Origin: Oscillospiraceae bacterium
GTDB lineage: Bacteria; Bacillota; Clostridia; Saccharofermentanales; Saccharofermentanaceae
Length of the DNA: 6,335 nt
Assembly: GCA_902782985.1 (NCBI GenBank)
Contig: CACZPC010000004.1
Location: 1-6,335 of the forward strand
Reading direction: 5' to 3'
Shown: positions 4,971 through 6,335 of the stretch, piece after piece
How positions within the stretch are numbered: the stretch's first letter is position 1
Layout: each line of letters begins with the position of its first letter
Position numbers and translations under genes: made by a program
The notes under the pieces: model-generated
The model's database searches: none
The model's input: the letters and a program-made list of their open reading frames with translations, nothing else
What the model was told of the DNA's origin: nothing

Positions 4971-6320
4971 ATGAAAAGATTATTTGCTTCAGTACTTCTT
5001 TTATCATTCCTGACCGGAGTCGCATCATGTAAAAAGCAGGCCGACCCGTCTCAGGCAGATCTTTCCGGAATCTTCTACAGTCACGGAGAAGACGGATATT
5101 TTTCCATGCTCGATGAAGGATATACCGTACCCGTCAGAGATCAGGGTCCTCCGGGAGCCTGCGGTGCTTATGCGAGTGCATCTGCCATACAGCGAAATAT
5201 CCTCTATACATCAGGAGTTGACTTCGACGTGGATCCCGCAGACGTCATAATCGACAGCTGCGGTATTGATAAGACAGAAGGCTTAAGGCTCACAAGTGAG
5301 AACTACTACGAGACTGCTTACTCGGGGCCCGTCGACATCGAATGGGCTATGGCCGACGGATATGACGGATATACTCTCATAGCTGCACCGACATATTACG
5401 GAATGCCGAATGAAGAGATCTCACTGGAGATGATACAAGACGCCGTAAGAACATACGGCGGAGTAACTGCGATCATGCAGATCAGCACCCCTAAAGTCAA
5501 CGGATGGCACAACGGATACTATACGGTATACGATAACGGCACGAGCATAAATCATGTCGTAAACATTATCGGATACGATGATCACTTTCCCGCCGACTGC
5601 TTTGACGGTCAGGTATCTTCCGACGGAGCATGGCTCGTCCAGAATAGTTTCGGTGAATCATGGGGAAACTCCGGATATTTCTGGTTATCTTATGAAAGCA
5701 ATATAAGATTCGTTGATACGTTCTCACTTTCGAACAGATACAGCGAAGTCATCTCATATGCGTCAGGCGCTGAAGGATCGCTCATCGCAGGAGAAGATAC
5801 TACCGTCGGATGTATATATGATCACTCCGGTTCCATAGGCGGCGTCGGAACATACCTCGGCTGGTATCAGAACGAAGACGGTCACATGAGTATCAGTTCA
5901 GAGGAGGTATCGGTTACTGTTGAAGTACGTACCGCTGATCTCTCGGAAGTTCTATACAGTCAGGATGCTGCTTTTGATATGGGCGGATACTATGTAGTCG
6001 AGTTCGATACTCCCGTAGAAGTAGACGGGGAGTTCGCAGTTGTAGTTACGTATCACAACAGTAATTTCGCGCCTCTCGAAGGAGCATCAAACAGCGCATA
6101 CAATACGCAGATGGAATATATAACATCCTGCGAGCCGGGTAATTCCTTCATCTACTACGACGATCAGTGGCTTGACCTGGCAGATCCCGCCACTTCCGAA
6201 TATATGGTGACACGCCTTATCGAAGAAGGCATCTGGCCTGAGGCTTCTGACGCTCCCGAGACTATACAGGCAATGAGCGAACCTGCAACAGATCCGTATA
6301 TCAATGTACTGTTCGTGTGA
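4971..6320 (+). CDS. Secreted lipoprotein cysteine peptidase, family C1 (papain-like), with probable lectin-like C-terminal domain
   Basis: This is a 449-residue surface protein. The signal peptide ends in a lipobox (VASC), with Cys20 as the lipid-attachment residue. The papain-like domain (about residues 50-255) keeps all the active-site positions: oxyanion Gln58 in VPVRDQG, nucleophile Cys64 six residues later, His195 in NHVVNIIGYDD and Asn225 in QNSFGESWGNSGYF. The usual CGSCWAF block is altered to PGACGAYA: the disulfide Cys and the Trp after the nucleophile are absent, and NSWG reads NSFG. Only about 30 residues separate the lipidated Cys from the domain, so there is no classical inhibitory propeptide. 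Residues about 258-400 are beta-rich and resemble the lectin-like domain that follows C1 peptidase domains in clostridial proteins such as Cwp84. The C-terminus is Pro/Glu/Ala-rich. A ribosome site, GAGGGA, lies 5 nt before the ATG. Its substrate is unknown; it probably acts on cell-surface or extracellular proteins. Confidence 0.9.
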   Translation: MKRLFASVLLLSFLTGVASCKKQADPSQADLSGIFYSHGEDGYFSMLDEGYTVPVRDQGPPGACGAYASASAIQRNILYTSGVDFDVDPADVIIDSCGIDKTEGLRLTSENYYETAYSGPVDIEWAMADGYDGYTLIAAPTYYGMPNEEISLEMIQDAVRTYGGVTAIMQISTPKVNGWHNGYYTVYDNGTSINHVVNIIGYDDHFPADCFDGQVSSDGAWLVQNSFGESWGNSGYFWLSYESNIRFVDTFSLSNRYSEVISYASGAEGSLIAGEDTTVGCIYDHSGSIGGVGTYLGWYQNEDGHMSISSEEVSVTVEVRTADLSEVLYSQDAAFDMGGYYVVEFDTPVEVDGEFAVVVTYHNSNFAPLEGASNSAYNTQMEYITSCEPGNSFIYYDDQWLDLADPATSEYMVTRLIEEGIWPEASDAPETIQAMSEPATDPYINVLFV

Positions 6321-6335
6321 TCAAATGAAGAAGAT

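Noticed and set aside
6325..6335. ATGAAGAAGAT at the right edge as the start of another gene
   Set aside because: It could be the start of an MKK signal peptide, but only three codons are visible and there is no ribosome site before it. It cannot be supported from this window.

Overview
The window looks like chromosomal DNA from a Gram-positive, low-to-mid GC Clostridia-type bacterium (Bacillota). Three things point there: lipoproteins with short MKR(L) signal peptides, AAGGAG-type ribosome sites, and a papain-like peptidase with a probable clostridial lectin-like domain. Genus cannot be fixed from this window. No phage, IS, CRISPR, rRNA or tRNA sequence is seen.

Layout. (1) 1-3104, minus strand, read right to left: a COG1237-type metallo-beta-lactamase-fold hydrolase (2277-3104), an OmpR/PhoB-type response regulator (1562-2251), its sensor histidine kinase (276-1565, ATGA overlap with the regulator), then the start of a lipoprotein that runs off the left edge (1-204). 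The 71-bp gap before the lipoprotein holds two identical 7-bp direct repeats at an 11-bp pitch just upstream of a -10-like hexamer. This is the layout expected of an OmpR/PhoB-family operator, so the lipoprotein is the best candidate target of the adjacent two-component system. (2) 3105-3252: divergent promoter region. (3) 3253-3876, plus strand: an unrecognised protein with two membrane segments, ended by a strong intrinsic terminator (3904-3941). (4) 3984-4868, minus strand: an AraC-type regulator with a GyrI-like effector-binding domain, convergent with gene 3. (5) 4869-4970: divergent promoter region with a two-turn TGTCC repeat. (6) 4971-6320, plus strand: a secreted lipoprotein peptidase of family C1 with a probable lectin-like C-terminal domain.

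How they fit together (inference): two signalling modules lie side by side. One is a membrane sensor and regulator co-oriented with a metal-dependent hydrolase and a surface lipoprotein. The other is a ligand-responsive AraC regulator divergent from a surface peptidase.

The most unusual feature is shared by three minus-strand genes (hydrolase, response regulator, AraC regulator). Each has a -10 hexamer only 6-7 nt before its most plausible start codon and no convincing Shine-Dalgarno, which predicts leaderless mRNAs. The lipoprotein, kinase, two-TM protein and peptidase genes have recognisable ribosome sites. Gene-free gaps are all under 150 bp, and each is described below.
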